A stretch of 64,000 nucleotides of DNA from assembly GCF_018760735.1 (NCBI RefSeq), contig NZ_JAHHZN010000003.1, positions 340,112-404,111 of the forward strand. Direction: 5' to 3'. Origin of the DNA: Hymenobacter piscis (GTDB lineage Bacteria; Bacteroidota; Bacteroidia; Cytophagales; Hymenobacteraceae). Numbering within the stretch: the first letter of the stretch is position 1; each line of letters begins with the position of its first letter. The notes below the pieces were generated by a model that was not told the DNA's origin, did not search any database, and was given only the letters and a program-made list of their open reading frames with translations. Position numbers and translations under genes: made by a program. This document shows positions 20,546-28,236 of this stretch, one piece after another.

Positions 20546-21832
20546 TCAGGCCGGGAAGGCCGCCGCGGCGGGCACGGCCGGGGCCGGTAAAGCGCGCGGG
20601 GCCGCCTTCCGCGGAGCCACCGCGGCTGGCCGACGGCGGCGCAGGTGCAGCCAGTAAATGCCGCCCACCCCCAGGGTCATCAGCCCTTCGAGCAGCACCG
20701 TGGCCTGCACGCCCACATGCTCCGACACCCAGCCGACCAGCAGGCTGCCCAGCGGCAGCATGCCCGTAAAGGCCATGACGTAGAGGCTGATGACGCGCCC
20801 GCGCACGGCCGGCGCCACAGTCGTCTGCACCAGGGTGTTGGTAATGGTCATCTGCGACATCATACCGAAGGCGCTGACGGCCAGCAGACCCAGGGCCACC
20901 CCAAACCAGGGCGTGTAAGCAAACAGCAGCAGCCCACTACCGAATAGGAAGGTGTTCATCATCAGCACCCGCAGCAAATCCTTACCGGGGGGCAGGGAGG
21001 CCAGGTACAGCGCCCCGATAAAGGCGCCCAGCCCCACGGCCCCGTCTATCACCCCAAACGTAGAGGCCGTGCCGTGAAAAATGTCCTTGGCGTAGGCCGG
21101 CAGCAGCGTCGTGAAGGGCAGCGCCACCAGGCTCATCAGCCCCAGCGTGCCAATGATGAAGCGGATTTCGGGGGTATCGCGCACGTAGCGCAGGCCGTCG
21201 CGCAGCTCGCCCAGCACGTTCTGGGTGCGGGGCCGGGGCTCAAAGGCGGGCAGCTTCAGCAGCAGCAACGACCCGATAACGGCCACGAAGCTCACCGCAT
21301 TCAGCCCGAAGCAGGTGGCCTCGCCGAGGTGTTCCAGGGTGAAGCCGGCAATGGCCGGGCCGATGAGCTTGGACAGGTTGACCATGGACGAATTGAGGGC
21401 CAAAGCATTGGGCAGGTCCTGCTTGTCTTCCACCAGCTCATACACCAACGACTGCCGGGCCGGTACGTCGAACCCGTTGATGATGCCCAGCACCGCGCTC
21501 AGACCGATAATGCCCCAGACAGCCTCGGGGCGAAAAAACACGAGCACCGTCAGCAGCGCGGCCTGCACCATGGACAGGACCTGGGTGAGCAGGAGCAGGC
21601 GGTAGCGGCTGTAACGGTCGGCAGCCACACCGCCGATAAAGGAGAAGATGGCCGAAGGAAACAGGGTGGCAAACACGCTCAGGCCCAGCATCAGCTTGGA
21701 TTGCGTGACGGAATACACCACCCAGCTCACGGCCGTTTTCTGCATCCAGGTGCCCAGCAACGACAACGACTGCCCGGCAAAAAACAGGCGGTAGTTGCGG
21801 CTGTGCAGGGCGCGAAAAGTGCTTAATTTCAT
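20546..21832 (-). CDS. MFS transporter (MFS_3, EntS-like)
   Basis: 428 residues with about twelve hydrophobic helices. The N-terminus FRALHSRNYRLFFAGQSLSLLGTWMQ and the loop FSFIGGVAADRYSRYRLLLLTQ are typical of the enterobactin-exporter-like MFS_3 family. It probably exports a small molecule across the inner membrane with protons. It follows a MarR gene on the same strand with 35 bases between, so the two form an operon and the substrate is likely a toxic compound sensed by the regulator. The C-terminus is a basic Ala/Pro-rich tail. Confidence 0.9.
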   Translation of the reverse strand: MKLSTFRALHSRNYRLFFAGQSLSLLGTWMQKTAVSWVVYSVTQSKLMLGLSVFATLFPSAIFSFIGGVAADRYSRYRLLLLTQVLSMVQAALLTVLVFFRPEAVWGIIGLSAVLGIINGFDVPARQSLVYELVEDKQDLPNALALNSSMVNLSKLIGPAIAGFTLEHLGEATCFGLNAVSFVAVIGSLLLLKLPAFEPRPRTQNVLGELRDGLRYVRDTPEIRFIIGTLGLMSLVALPFTTLLPAYAKDIFHGTASTFGVIDGAVGLGAFIGALYLASLPPGKDLLRVLMMNTFLFGSGLLLFAYTPWFGVALGLLAVSAFGMMSQMTITNTLVQTTVAPAVRGRVISLYVMAFTGMLPLGSLLVGWVSEHVGVQATVLLEGLMTLGVGGIYWLHLRRRRPAAVAPRKAAPRALPAPAVPAAAAFPA

Positions 21833-21867
21833 TCTTGACAGGTAGGGTTCAATGATTCAGGTGGTGC

Positions 21868-22308
21868 TCAGTCGGCCTCCACCAGACGGGTTAGCAGGGG
21901 CAGCACCGCCTGGAGCTGGGCCCGCTCCTGCTCCGAGCAGGTGTCGCGCAGGGTCTGGTGCAGCCATTCGTCGCGCTCGTGGCGCACGGTGTGCAGCAAC
22001 TCCCGCCCCGCCGCCGACAGGCTCACGAGCACTTTACGCTTATCGGCCGCCTGGGGCTGGCGCGTGATGTAGCCCAGTTCCTCGAGGTGGCGCAGAATCT
22101 GCGACATGGATTGGGCCGTGACCTTCTCGCGGGCGGCCAGCTCGCTGGGCAGCAGCTGGCGGTGCTCATCGAGCTGCCGGATGACGGCGCGCTCAGTCAG
22201 CGACAACCGCTCCCGGCTGGGCGAGTGGCTGCGTAGTTTCTTCAGCAGCCGCGTTACAACGGTGCGCAGGTCGGTTGCCAGCTGGGCGGAGTTGGGAGTA
22301 TCAGGCAT
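21868..22308 (-). CDS. MarR family transcriptional regulator
   Basis: 146 residues. The winged helix is plain: LSLTERAVIRQLDEH, LLPSELAAREKVTAQSMSQILRHLEELGYITRQ as recognition helix, and DKRKVLVSLSAAGRELL as the wing. MarR proteins are dimeric repressors released by small phenolic or similar ligands. It is the first gene of a two-gene operon with the MFS exporter, the usual arrangement for an inducible efflux pump. An AT-rich double palindrome lies just upstream and may be its operator. Confidence 0.93.
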   Translation of the reverse strand: MPDTPNSAQLATDLRTVVTRLLKKLRSHSPSRERLSLTERAVIRQLDEHRQLLPSELAAREKVTAQSMSQILRHLEELGYITRQPQAADKRKVLVSLSAAGRELLHTVRHERDEWLHQTLRDTCSEQERAQLQAVLPLLTRLVEAD

Positions 22309-22324
22309 TTATCAAGCAGACTTA

Positions 22325-22350
22325 TTAAGTTACTTAACTAATAGTTTAAG
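22325..22350. promoter_or_regulatory. Candidate MarR operator
   Basis: TTAAGTTACTTAA (22325-22337) is a perfect 13-base palindrome, overlapping an imperfect one, CTTAACTAATAGTTTAAG (22333-22350). They lie 17-42 bases before the marR ATG in AT-rich DNA unlike the surroundings. MarR dimers bind such inverted repeats. Confidence 0.5.
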
Positions 22351-22417
22351 CTTTTGTATTGCCGTTAAGTTCCGCCCTGGCCCGGAATACGTGGTGCAAG
22401 GGCCGGCGCAAACGCCA

Positions 22418-22451
22418 TTCGGGCCCGCCCTGTGCATAAGGCGGGCCCGAA
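22418..22451. terminator. GC-rich hairpin after the debranching-type gene
   Basis: Perfect 12-base stem (TTCGGGCCCGCC and its complement) with a 10-base loop, 56 bases beyond the stop of the minus-strand gene. No T run on that strand. Confidence 0.6.
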
Positions 22452-22507
22452 GGGCGCTCCGGGCAGCGGCAGTATCCTGACTGCCCGGACGGAAATTTTC
22501 CCCTCCC

Positions 22508-24841
22508 CTATTTCTTCGGCGGGTTGATAACCGGATGCTGTTGCACATCGAGCGGCATAGCGAAGTGCGTTCCGGCGAAAAAGGCGTCGTTCTGCTGTTG
22601 AAGAGCCACGCGGGCTGAAGAGGGCGTCACCACCTGCCGGTCCAGTGTCCGCCCCTGTTCGTCGCGGAGCCGGCAGCTGAGCCGCGCCTCCGTCACCGTC
22701 AGCTCCAGCACGGAGCCGGGCACTACGGCTACCGTTGCCGGGGCAAAAGGCGCCACATCAACCACTACGCGGGCCGTGAAAGTAGCGGGAAACCGGTACG
22801 TGTGGGTGGCGGCCGGGCCGCGCTGGTAGCTGGCCGTTACCAGCCCCTCCCCGATCTTGAAATGGTAGTTCAACTGGGCAATGGCCGCGGGCAGGCGCGG
22901 GGCCAGGGTGAGCTCCGAGCGGGTCAGGTCGGGCCGGATGCCGAGGAAGTACTGGTACCAGACGCGCAGCTGTTCGGCGTTGGACCAGGCCTGCAGGTAG
23001 GTGCCGGTGAGTTTGGGCCAGCGCTGGCCGGGGCGCGGGTAGGCATCCATGTTTTCGCCCAGGCCGCCCACCACGCCCCGGGTCAGGGCCTGGCGGTTCA
23101 TGTTGGCAAAGAGCTGGTAGGCGGTTTCGGTCTGGCCGGCTTCGAGCATGCGCTGCATGGCCACGCCGTTGTTCCAGAGCCAGATGGTGCCCTGGTGGTA
23201 GGCGGCATCCTTGTGGTAGAGCTCGGGGGCGAGGTGGTAGGGATGGAAGCGCGGGTCGTGGGCGCTGAGCGAAGCCACGCCCCAGGGGTATACCAACTCC
23301 TGCCAGCTCTGGCGCACTACCTGCCGCCGGAACTCGGCGTCGTCTACCAGGTCCAGGGCGTAGAGCTGGTTGGGGCGGAAGGTGAAATCGGGCCGGTCCT
23401 GGTGGTCGAGGCGGTCGGCCAGGTAGGCGTGCTGGAGGGTACGGAAGTCGCGGGCGAAGTGGCTTTTTACGCGGGCGGCCAGGGCGGCCCAGCGGGTGGC
23501 GGCGTCGGCGTCGTGGAGGTAGGCGGCGAAGGCGGCACCGGCTTGCAGCTGCTCGTACCAGAGGGCCTGGATGTCGTTGGCGCGGGTGCCCCGGGGCGTG
23601 TAGGCCACGTGGTGGGCGTCGCGGGCGTCCATCCAGGTTTCGTTGTCCTCGTGTAATAAGTAACCCTGCGCATCGACCCAGTACCGGAGCGCGCCCTCGA
23701 TGCTGGCCCGCACGTTGGGGTAAAGCTGGCGGATGAGGGTGGTGTCACCGGAGTAGCGCACGTAGTCCTGGAGCCCGATAACGAAGCGCGGGGTGCCGTC
23801 GGTGGTGTGGTAGTCGATGCTGGTGGGGTTGACGATGTTGGGCACCCGGCCGTAGAAGCGCGAACTGGGGTCGAGCTGCTGGTACTGGGCGAAGGCGAGC
23901 AGCATCCGGCGGGCGGTGGCAAACTCCCCGGTCACGAGCACGGCCCCGGGCAGGCTGATGAACTCGTCGCGCCCCCAGTATTCATTGAACCAGGGCAGGC
24001 CGGCGTAAATGCCGTCGCCCTGCTGGCGGGTCACGAGCTGGTCGGTGGTGGTGGCCAGCCAGCGCAGGGCCAGGGTCAGCGAGTCGTCGTCGGCCTGCAC
24101 GTAGGTGTTGGTGCGCAGCAGCTGGTGGAGGCGGGCGGTGCGGGTCTGGCGCAGGGCCGCGCCCTGGGTCTGGCCCTCGCGCACCAGGGCTTCGGCCGCG
24201 GCTTCGGTGGTGCCCACGCCCACGTAGAACCCCTCCCCGGCCGCCGTCACGCGCGGGCCCTGCACCATGATAGGGCCCGGCCGGCGCGGGGCCACGGCAA
24301 TCCGGTAGTCGCCTTCCCGGGCCGAGAAGTAGGCCACGCCCGCCGCCGTGCGCAGCAGGGTCACCTTCTCCCCTTTCAGCGCCAGGCCCACCGGCCCATC
24401 GGTGCCGGTGAGGGCTATTTCCAGCAGGTTTTTGTCGTCGAGCAGCCACAGTTCCTCGGTCAGGGCGGGGCCGTGGCGGCGCACCAGCTTTTGGGGCCAG
24501 ACGGCCACCTGGGCTTGTCGGTTATCCAGCTTTTGCTCCCCTACAAACAGGTCGTAGCCGCCGAAGACGCGGTTTTTGGCCACGTTCAGGCCCTCGAACC
24601 AGGCCCATTCGGGGTGGTCGGTGGCGTGGGTCTGGGTGAAGTAGTAGGCGGCGGCCTTGTTGGTGAACGACACGGCCCGGTTGTCGGCCGCGGGCACCGT
24701 AATGCGCATGGTTTCGAGCAGGTCGGCGGCGGGGGCGCGGGGGGGCATGGCGGGTACGGTAGCGGAACGGGGCGGGGAGCAGGCGGCGGCCGTCAGCAGC
24801 ACGGGCAGCAGCCATCGGCGGCAAAGAGAAGAGAACATCAT
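22508..24841 (-). CDS. Amylo-alpha-1,6-glucosidase-like lipoprotein
   Basis: 777 residues from ATG 24841 (a second ATG follows at once). Lipoprotein signal with LLTAAACSPP near residue 20. The body is the C-terminal glycogen-debranching (alpha/alpha)6 domain: NEYWGRDEFISLPGAVLVTGE, QLDPSSRFYGRVPNIVNPTSIDYHTTDGTPRF, HEDNETWMDARD, GTIWLWNNGVAMQRML and TGTYLQAWSNAEQLRVWYQYFLG. The Asp/Glu pattern is that of enzymes that remove alpha-1,6 branches, but the lipid anchor puts it outside the cytoplasm, so it may act on imported branched glucans. It is divergent from otsAB, with 200 bases of GC-rich DNA between. Confidence 0.88.
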   Translation of the reverse strand: MMFSSLCRRWLLPVLLTAAACSPPRSATVPAMPPRAPAADLLETMRITVPAADNRAVSFTNKAAAYYFTQTHATDHPEWAWFEGLNVAKNRVFGGYDLFVGEQKLDNRQAQVAVWPQKLVRRHGPALTEELWLLDDKNLLEIALTGTDGPVGLALKGEKVTLLRTAAGVAYFSAREGDYRIAVAPRRPGPIMVQGPRVTAAGEGFYVGVGTTEAAAEALVREGQTQGAALRQTRTARLHQLLRTNTYVQADDDSLTLALRWLATTTDQLVTRQQGDGIYAGLPWFNEYWGRDEFISLPGAVLVTGEFATARRMLLAFAQYQQLDPSSRFYGRVPNIVNPTSIDYHTTDGTPRFVIGLQDYVRYSGDTTLIRQLYPNVRASIEGALRYWVDAQGYLLHEDNETWMDARDAHHVAYTPRGTRANDIQALWYEQLQAGAAFAAYLHDADAATRWAALAARVKSHFARDFRTLQHAYLADRLDHQDRPDFTFRPNQLYALDLVDDAEFRRQVVRQSWQELVYPWGVASLSAHDPRFHPYHLAPELYHKDAAYHQGTIWLWNNGVAMQRMLEAGQTETAYQLFANMNRQALTRGVVGGLGENMDAYPRPGQRWPKLTGTYLQAWSNAEQLRVWYQYFLGIRPDLTRSELTLAPRLPAAIAQLNYHFKIGEGLVTASYQRGPAATHTYRFPATFTARVVVDVAPFAPATVAVVPGSVLELTVTEARLSCRLRDEQGRTLDRQVVTPSSARVALQQQNDAFFAGTHFAMPLDVQQHPVINPPKK

Positions 24842-25041
24842 CAGCGAAGATACCTTACGCCACTTCGTGGCCCGCCCGCCGCCGCCCGCCGCCGCCCGGC
24901 GGTCGGCGGTCCGTAGGGCCTGAATCCAGCTTTTTCCGCCACTTCTGCGCCCGCCCGGTAACAAAAACATTAGAACAAACTAATATCCCCGGCTCTGGTT
25001 CTGCCGTAGTTTGATAGTTGAAAACAACCTGTATCCCGCGC

Positions 25042-27219
25042 ATGTCCAGAACCATCATCGTATCCAACCGCCTTCCCACCAAAGTGCAGCGTACCGAGGA
25101 CGTCCTCACCTTTCAGGCCAGCGAAGGCGGCCTGGCCACCGGCCTGGGCTCCATTTACCGGCAGGATGGCAACGTGTGGGTGGGCTGGCCGGGCCTGTTT
25201 GTGGAGGATGCGGCCGAGGAAAACTACGTCCGCGAGCAGCTGCGCCACGACAGCATGGTGCCGGTGTTTCTGACTGAGGCCGAAATCCACGACTTCTACG
25301 AAGGATTCAGCAACTCCACCCTCTGGCCCACTTTCCACTACTTTCCGCAGTACGCCACGTATGAGCAGGCCCACTGGGACGCGTACGTGGCCGTGAACGA
25401 GAAATTCTGCCAGGCCGTACTTGAACAGGCCGGCCCCGACGACACCATCTGGGTGCACGATTACCAATTGCTGCTGCTGCCGCAGATGCTGCGCCAGGCC
25501 CGCCCCGAGGCCACCATCGGCTTCTTCCTGCACATTCCGTTTCCCTCCTACGAGTTGATTCGGGTGCTGCCCTGGGCCAAGGAGCTCATGGCCGGTATGC
25601 TGGGCGCCGACCTCATTGGCTTCCACACCTTCGGCTTCATGCGCCACTTCCTGAGCGCCGTCTCGCACCTGCTGGGCTTTGCGGCCCAGAATGGCCGCCT
25701 GGAGGCCGGCGACCGGAGCATTCTGGTGGACACCTTCCCGATGGGCATCGATTACGACCGGTACGTGGAATCCGCCGCCTCCGACACGGCCCGGGAGCAC
25801 GAGGCCATCTACCGCAAGGCCCTGGGCGACATCCGCGCCATTCTGTCCATCGACCGGCTCGATTACTCCAAGGGCATTGCCCAGCGCCTGCGGGCCTTTG
25901 AGGGGCTGCTCCAGCGCTACCCCGAGTGGCGCGAGCAGGTGAGCCTGATTATGGTGGTGGTGCCCTCCCGCGACCAGGTGGCCCAGTACGCCGCCCTCAA
26001 GGAGGAAATCGACGAGCTGGTGGGCCGCATCAACTCGGCCTACCGCACCATCGGCTGGACGCCCATTCACTATTTCTACCGCTCCTTCCCGCTGGAGGAA
26101 CTCTCCTCGCTGTACCGGCTGGCCGAGGTGGCCCTGGTCACGCCCATGCGCGACGGCATGAACTTGGTGGCCAAGGAATTTGTGGCCAGCAAGGCTGACC
26201 AGCGCGGAGTGCTCATTCTGAGCGAGCGGGCCGGGGCCGCCCGGGAGCTGTCGGATGCGCTCATCATCAACCCCACCGACATGCACCAGCTCACCGAAGC
26301 CATGCACGACGCGCTGGTGATGCCAGAACAGGAGCAGATCCGGCGCATGCGGGCCATGCAGAAGCTGGTCAGCCAGTACAACGTCTTCGCCTGGACCAAG
26401 CTGTTCATGGACCGCCTCGCCTTCAGCAAGGACCGCCAACACACCCTCGACACCGACATGCTCACCCCCGACCTTACCGAGCAGCTGCTCACCGACTACC
26501 GCGCCGCCGACCGCCGCCTGTTGCTGCTCGATTACGACGGCACCCTCAGCCCCTTCCACGACGACCCCCAGCAGGCGGGCCCCGACGAGGAGCTACTGCT
26601 GCTGCTGCGCGCCCTCACCGACATTCCCGAAAACCGGGTGGTCATCATCAGCGGCCGCGACCGGAAGACGCTGGAAGCCTGGTTGGGCCATTTGCCCGTC
26701 GATTTTATTCTCGAGCACGGCGTCTGGCTGCGGCCCCAGGGCGAGGACTGGCAGCTGTTCCAGGCCCTCAACAACGACTGGCGCGACGAAATCCGTACGA
26801 TTCTCGACCTGTACGTGGCCCGCACCGCCGGCTCGTTTATCGAGGAAAAGGACTTTTCGCTGGTCTGGCACTTCCGCCGGGCCGATGCCGAGCTGGGCGC
26901 CATGCGGGCCCGGGAGCTCATGAACCACCTCACCTTCATCACCTCCAACGCCGATTTGCAGGTCATGGAAGGCAACAAGGTGATTGAAATCAAGACGGCC
27001 GGCATCAACAAGGGCACCGCCGCCGCCCGCTGGCTGGCCACCTACCCCACCGAGTTCATCTTCGCCATCGGCGACGACCGCACCGACGAGGACACCTTCC
27101 GGGTCATGCCCCCCGAGGCCTATACCGTTAAAGTCGGCCCCGCGCCCCGCTCCCTGGCCCGCTACCACGTCAACTCCCCCACCGACGTTCGTCAGATTCT
27201 GCGCGGGATGCTGGTGTAA
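25042..27219 (+). CDS. otsAB: Bifunctional trehalose-6-phosphate synthase/phosphatase
   Basis: 725 residues from ATG 25042. Residues 1-470 are a GT20 trehalose-6-phosphate synthase: IVSNRLPTKV, the SEGGLATGLGS loop, VHDYQLLLLPQMLR, FLHIPFPSYE, SIDRLDYSKGI and PMRDGMNLVAKEF. Residues 490-725 are a HAD-type phosphatase with DYDGTLSPF near 497, VIISGRD, and GDDRTDEDTF. The fused enzyme makes trehalose from UDP- or ADP-glucose and glucose-6-phosphate in the cytoplasm, a compatible solute for desiccation and cold. The convergent GH15 gene downstream may degrade trehalose. An in-frame TTG at 25018 is an alternative start. Confidence 0.97.
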   Translation: MSRTIIVSNRLPTKVQRTEDVLTFQASEGGLATGLGSIYRQDGNVWVGWPGLFVEDAAEENYVREQLRHDSMVPVFLTEAEIHDFYEGFSNSTLWPTFHYFPQYATYEQAHWDAYVAVNEKFCQAVLEQAGPDDTIWVHDYQLLLLPQMLRQARPEATIGFFLHIPFPSYELIRVLPWAKELMAGMLGADLIGFHTFGFMRHFLSAVSHLLGFAAQNGRLEAGDRSILVDTFPMGIDYDRYVESAASDTAREHEAIYRKALGDIRAILSIDRLDYSKGIAQRLRAFEGLLQRYPEWREQVSLIMVVVPSRDQVAQYAALKEEIDELVGRINSAYRTIGWTPIHYFYRSFPLEELSSLYRLAEVALVTPMRDGMNLVAKEFVASKADQRGVLILSERAGAARELSDALIINPTDMHQLTEAMHDALVMPEQEQIRRMRAMQKLVSQYNVFAWTKLFMDRLAFSKDRQHTLDTDMLTPDLTEQLLTDYRAADRRLLLLDYDGTLSPFHDDPQQAGPDEELLLLLRALTDIPENRVVIISGRDRKTLEAWLGHLPVDFILEHGVWLRPQGEDWQLFQALNNDWRDEIRTILDLYVARTAGSFIEEKDFSLVWHFRRADAELGAMRARELMNHLTFITSNADLQVMEGNKVIEIKTAGINKGTAAARWLATYPTEFIFAIGDDRTDEDTFRVMPPEAYTVKVGPAPRSLARYHVNSPTDVRQILRGMLV

Positions 27220-27244
27220 GCTGTCAGCCCCCAGGGCATAAAAA

Positions 27245-28178
27245 ACCCAAGTTGCGGATTATGTTAGGCTACAAAAAAAGTCTGTTCCGCTTGGAACAGT
27301 TAGGTTTGAAGTATTCGACCCCTTCAACCTGCGTGTGCCATGACAGAACAGACGGTTGCAATGTACTGCTTCCTGGATGATTTTTTGCGCGTCTACCAGC
27401 CGCGCTGGTGCGATAAGCGCCGGCATCTTTCGGATGCCGAAGTGCTGACCACGGCATTACTGGCCGCCCGCTTTTTCGGCGGCAATCTGGCCGCCGCCCG
27501 GCGCTACATGCAGCAGCATTGGGGCATGAAAGCACTGGACAAAAGCGGCTTCACCCGCCACCTGCACCGCCTGCATGAGCTGTTGAAAAGCGTATTTCTG
27601 GCCCTGGGACACCACTTGAAGGCCCTCAATACGCAGGCCCGCTACGTCATCGACTCGTTTCCAGTCGCCGTGTGCGACAACATCCGCATTGCCCGCTGCC
27701 GCCTCTTGCAAGGTGAAGCCTATCGGGGCTACTCGGCCAGCAAGCGCCGCTACTTTTATGGCTTCAAGGTCCAACTTGTCATGACCCACGACGGCCTGCC
27801 AGTCGAACTCTACATCCATGCCGGCAGCGAAGCCGACATCACCGGCCTGAAGGCCCTCGGACCACAGCTGCCCGAAGGCAGCGTGCTCTACGCCGATGCC
27901 GCCTACACCGACTACGAGTGGGAGGACGCCTGGCAGGAAGCCGAACGAGTGGAGTTACAGGCCGACCGGCGTCAGAACAGCACCCGCCCACACGAGCCGT
28001 GGCAAAACTTTCTGATTCAATACTTTCGCAAAGGCGTCGAAACCACTATTAGCCAGATTACGGAGCGCTTTCCCAAGTCCATTCACGCCGTTACGGCGCA
28101 CGGGTTTGCCCTCAAGCTGTTGCTCTTTGTTTTCACCCACACCCTCGCCGAGTTAGGCGCTTAGTCCGCAACTTGGGT
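27245..28178 (+). mobile_element. IS982-family insertion sequence, intact
   Basis: 934 bases. Terminal inverted repeats ACCCAAGTTGCGGA (left) and TCCGCAACTTGGGT (right), perfect over 14 bases. Flanked by a 6-base direct repeat TAAAAA at 27239-27244 and 28179-28184, the target duplication. It holds a single full-length transposase. The insertion lies in the A-tract at the foot of a strong terminator between otsAB and the GH15 gene, so it breaks no gene. The perfect ends and duplication suggest a recent event. Confidence 0.93.
27340..28164 (+). CDS. IS982-family transposase
   Basis: 274 residues. DDE transposase: D105 in YVIDSFPVAVCDN, D186 in VLYADAAYTDYEWED, E234 in KGVETTISQITERFPKS. The N-terminus FLDDFLRVYQPRW and LSDAEVLTTALLAARFF are typical of IS982. 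Its stop codon is one base before the right inverted repeat. All catalytic residues are present and the frame is open, so the protein is probably functional. Confidence 0.95.
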   Translation: MTEQTVAMYCFLDDFLRVYQPRWCDKRRHLSDAEVLTTALLAARFFGGNLAAARRYMQQHWGMKALDKSGFTRHLHRLHELLKSVFLALGHHLKALNTQARYVIDSFPVAVCDNIRIARCRLLQGEAYRGYSASKRRYFYGFKVQLVMTHDGLPVELYIHAGSEADITGLKALGPQLPEGSVLYADAAYTDYEWEDAWQEAERVELQADRRQNSTRPHEPWQNFLIQYFRKGVETTISQITERFPKSIHAVTAHGFALKLLLFVFTHTLAELGA

Positions 28179-28179
28179 T

Positions 28180-28223
28180 AAAAAGCGGGCCTCATACCGA
28201 ATTCGGTATGAGGCCCGCTTTTT
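28180..28223. terminator. Bidirectional terminator between otsAB and GH15 gene
   Basis: A perfect palindrome: AAAAAGCGGGCCTCATACC, GAATTC at the centre, and the complement ending in six T. It serves the convergent GH15 gene; its use by otsAB is now separated by the inserted IS. Confidence 0.92.
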
Positions 28224-28236
28224 TATGCCCGAAAAT

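Noticed and set aside
24970..26559. A 529-codon minus-strand frame over otsAB
   Set aside because: Antisense shadow of a well-defined enzyme.
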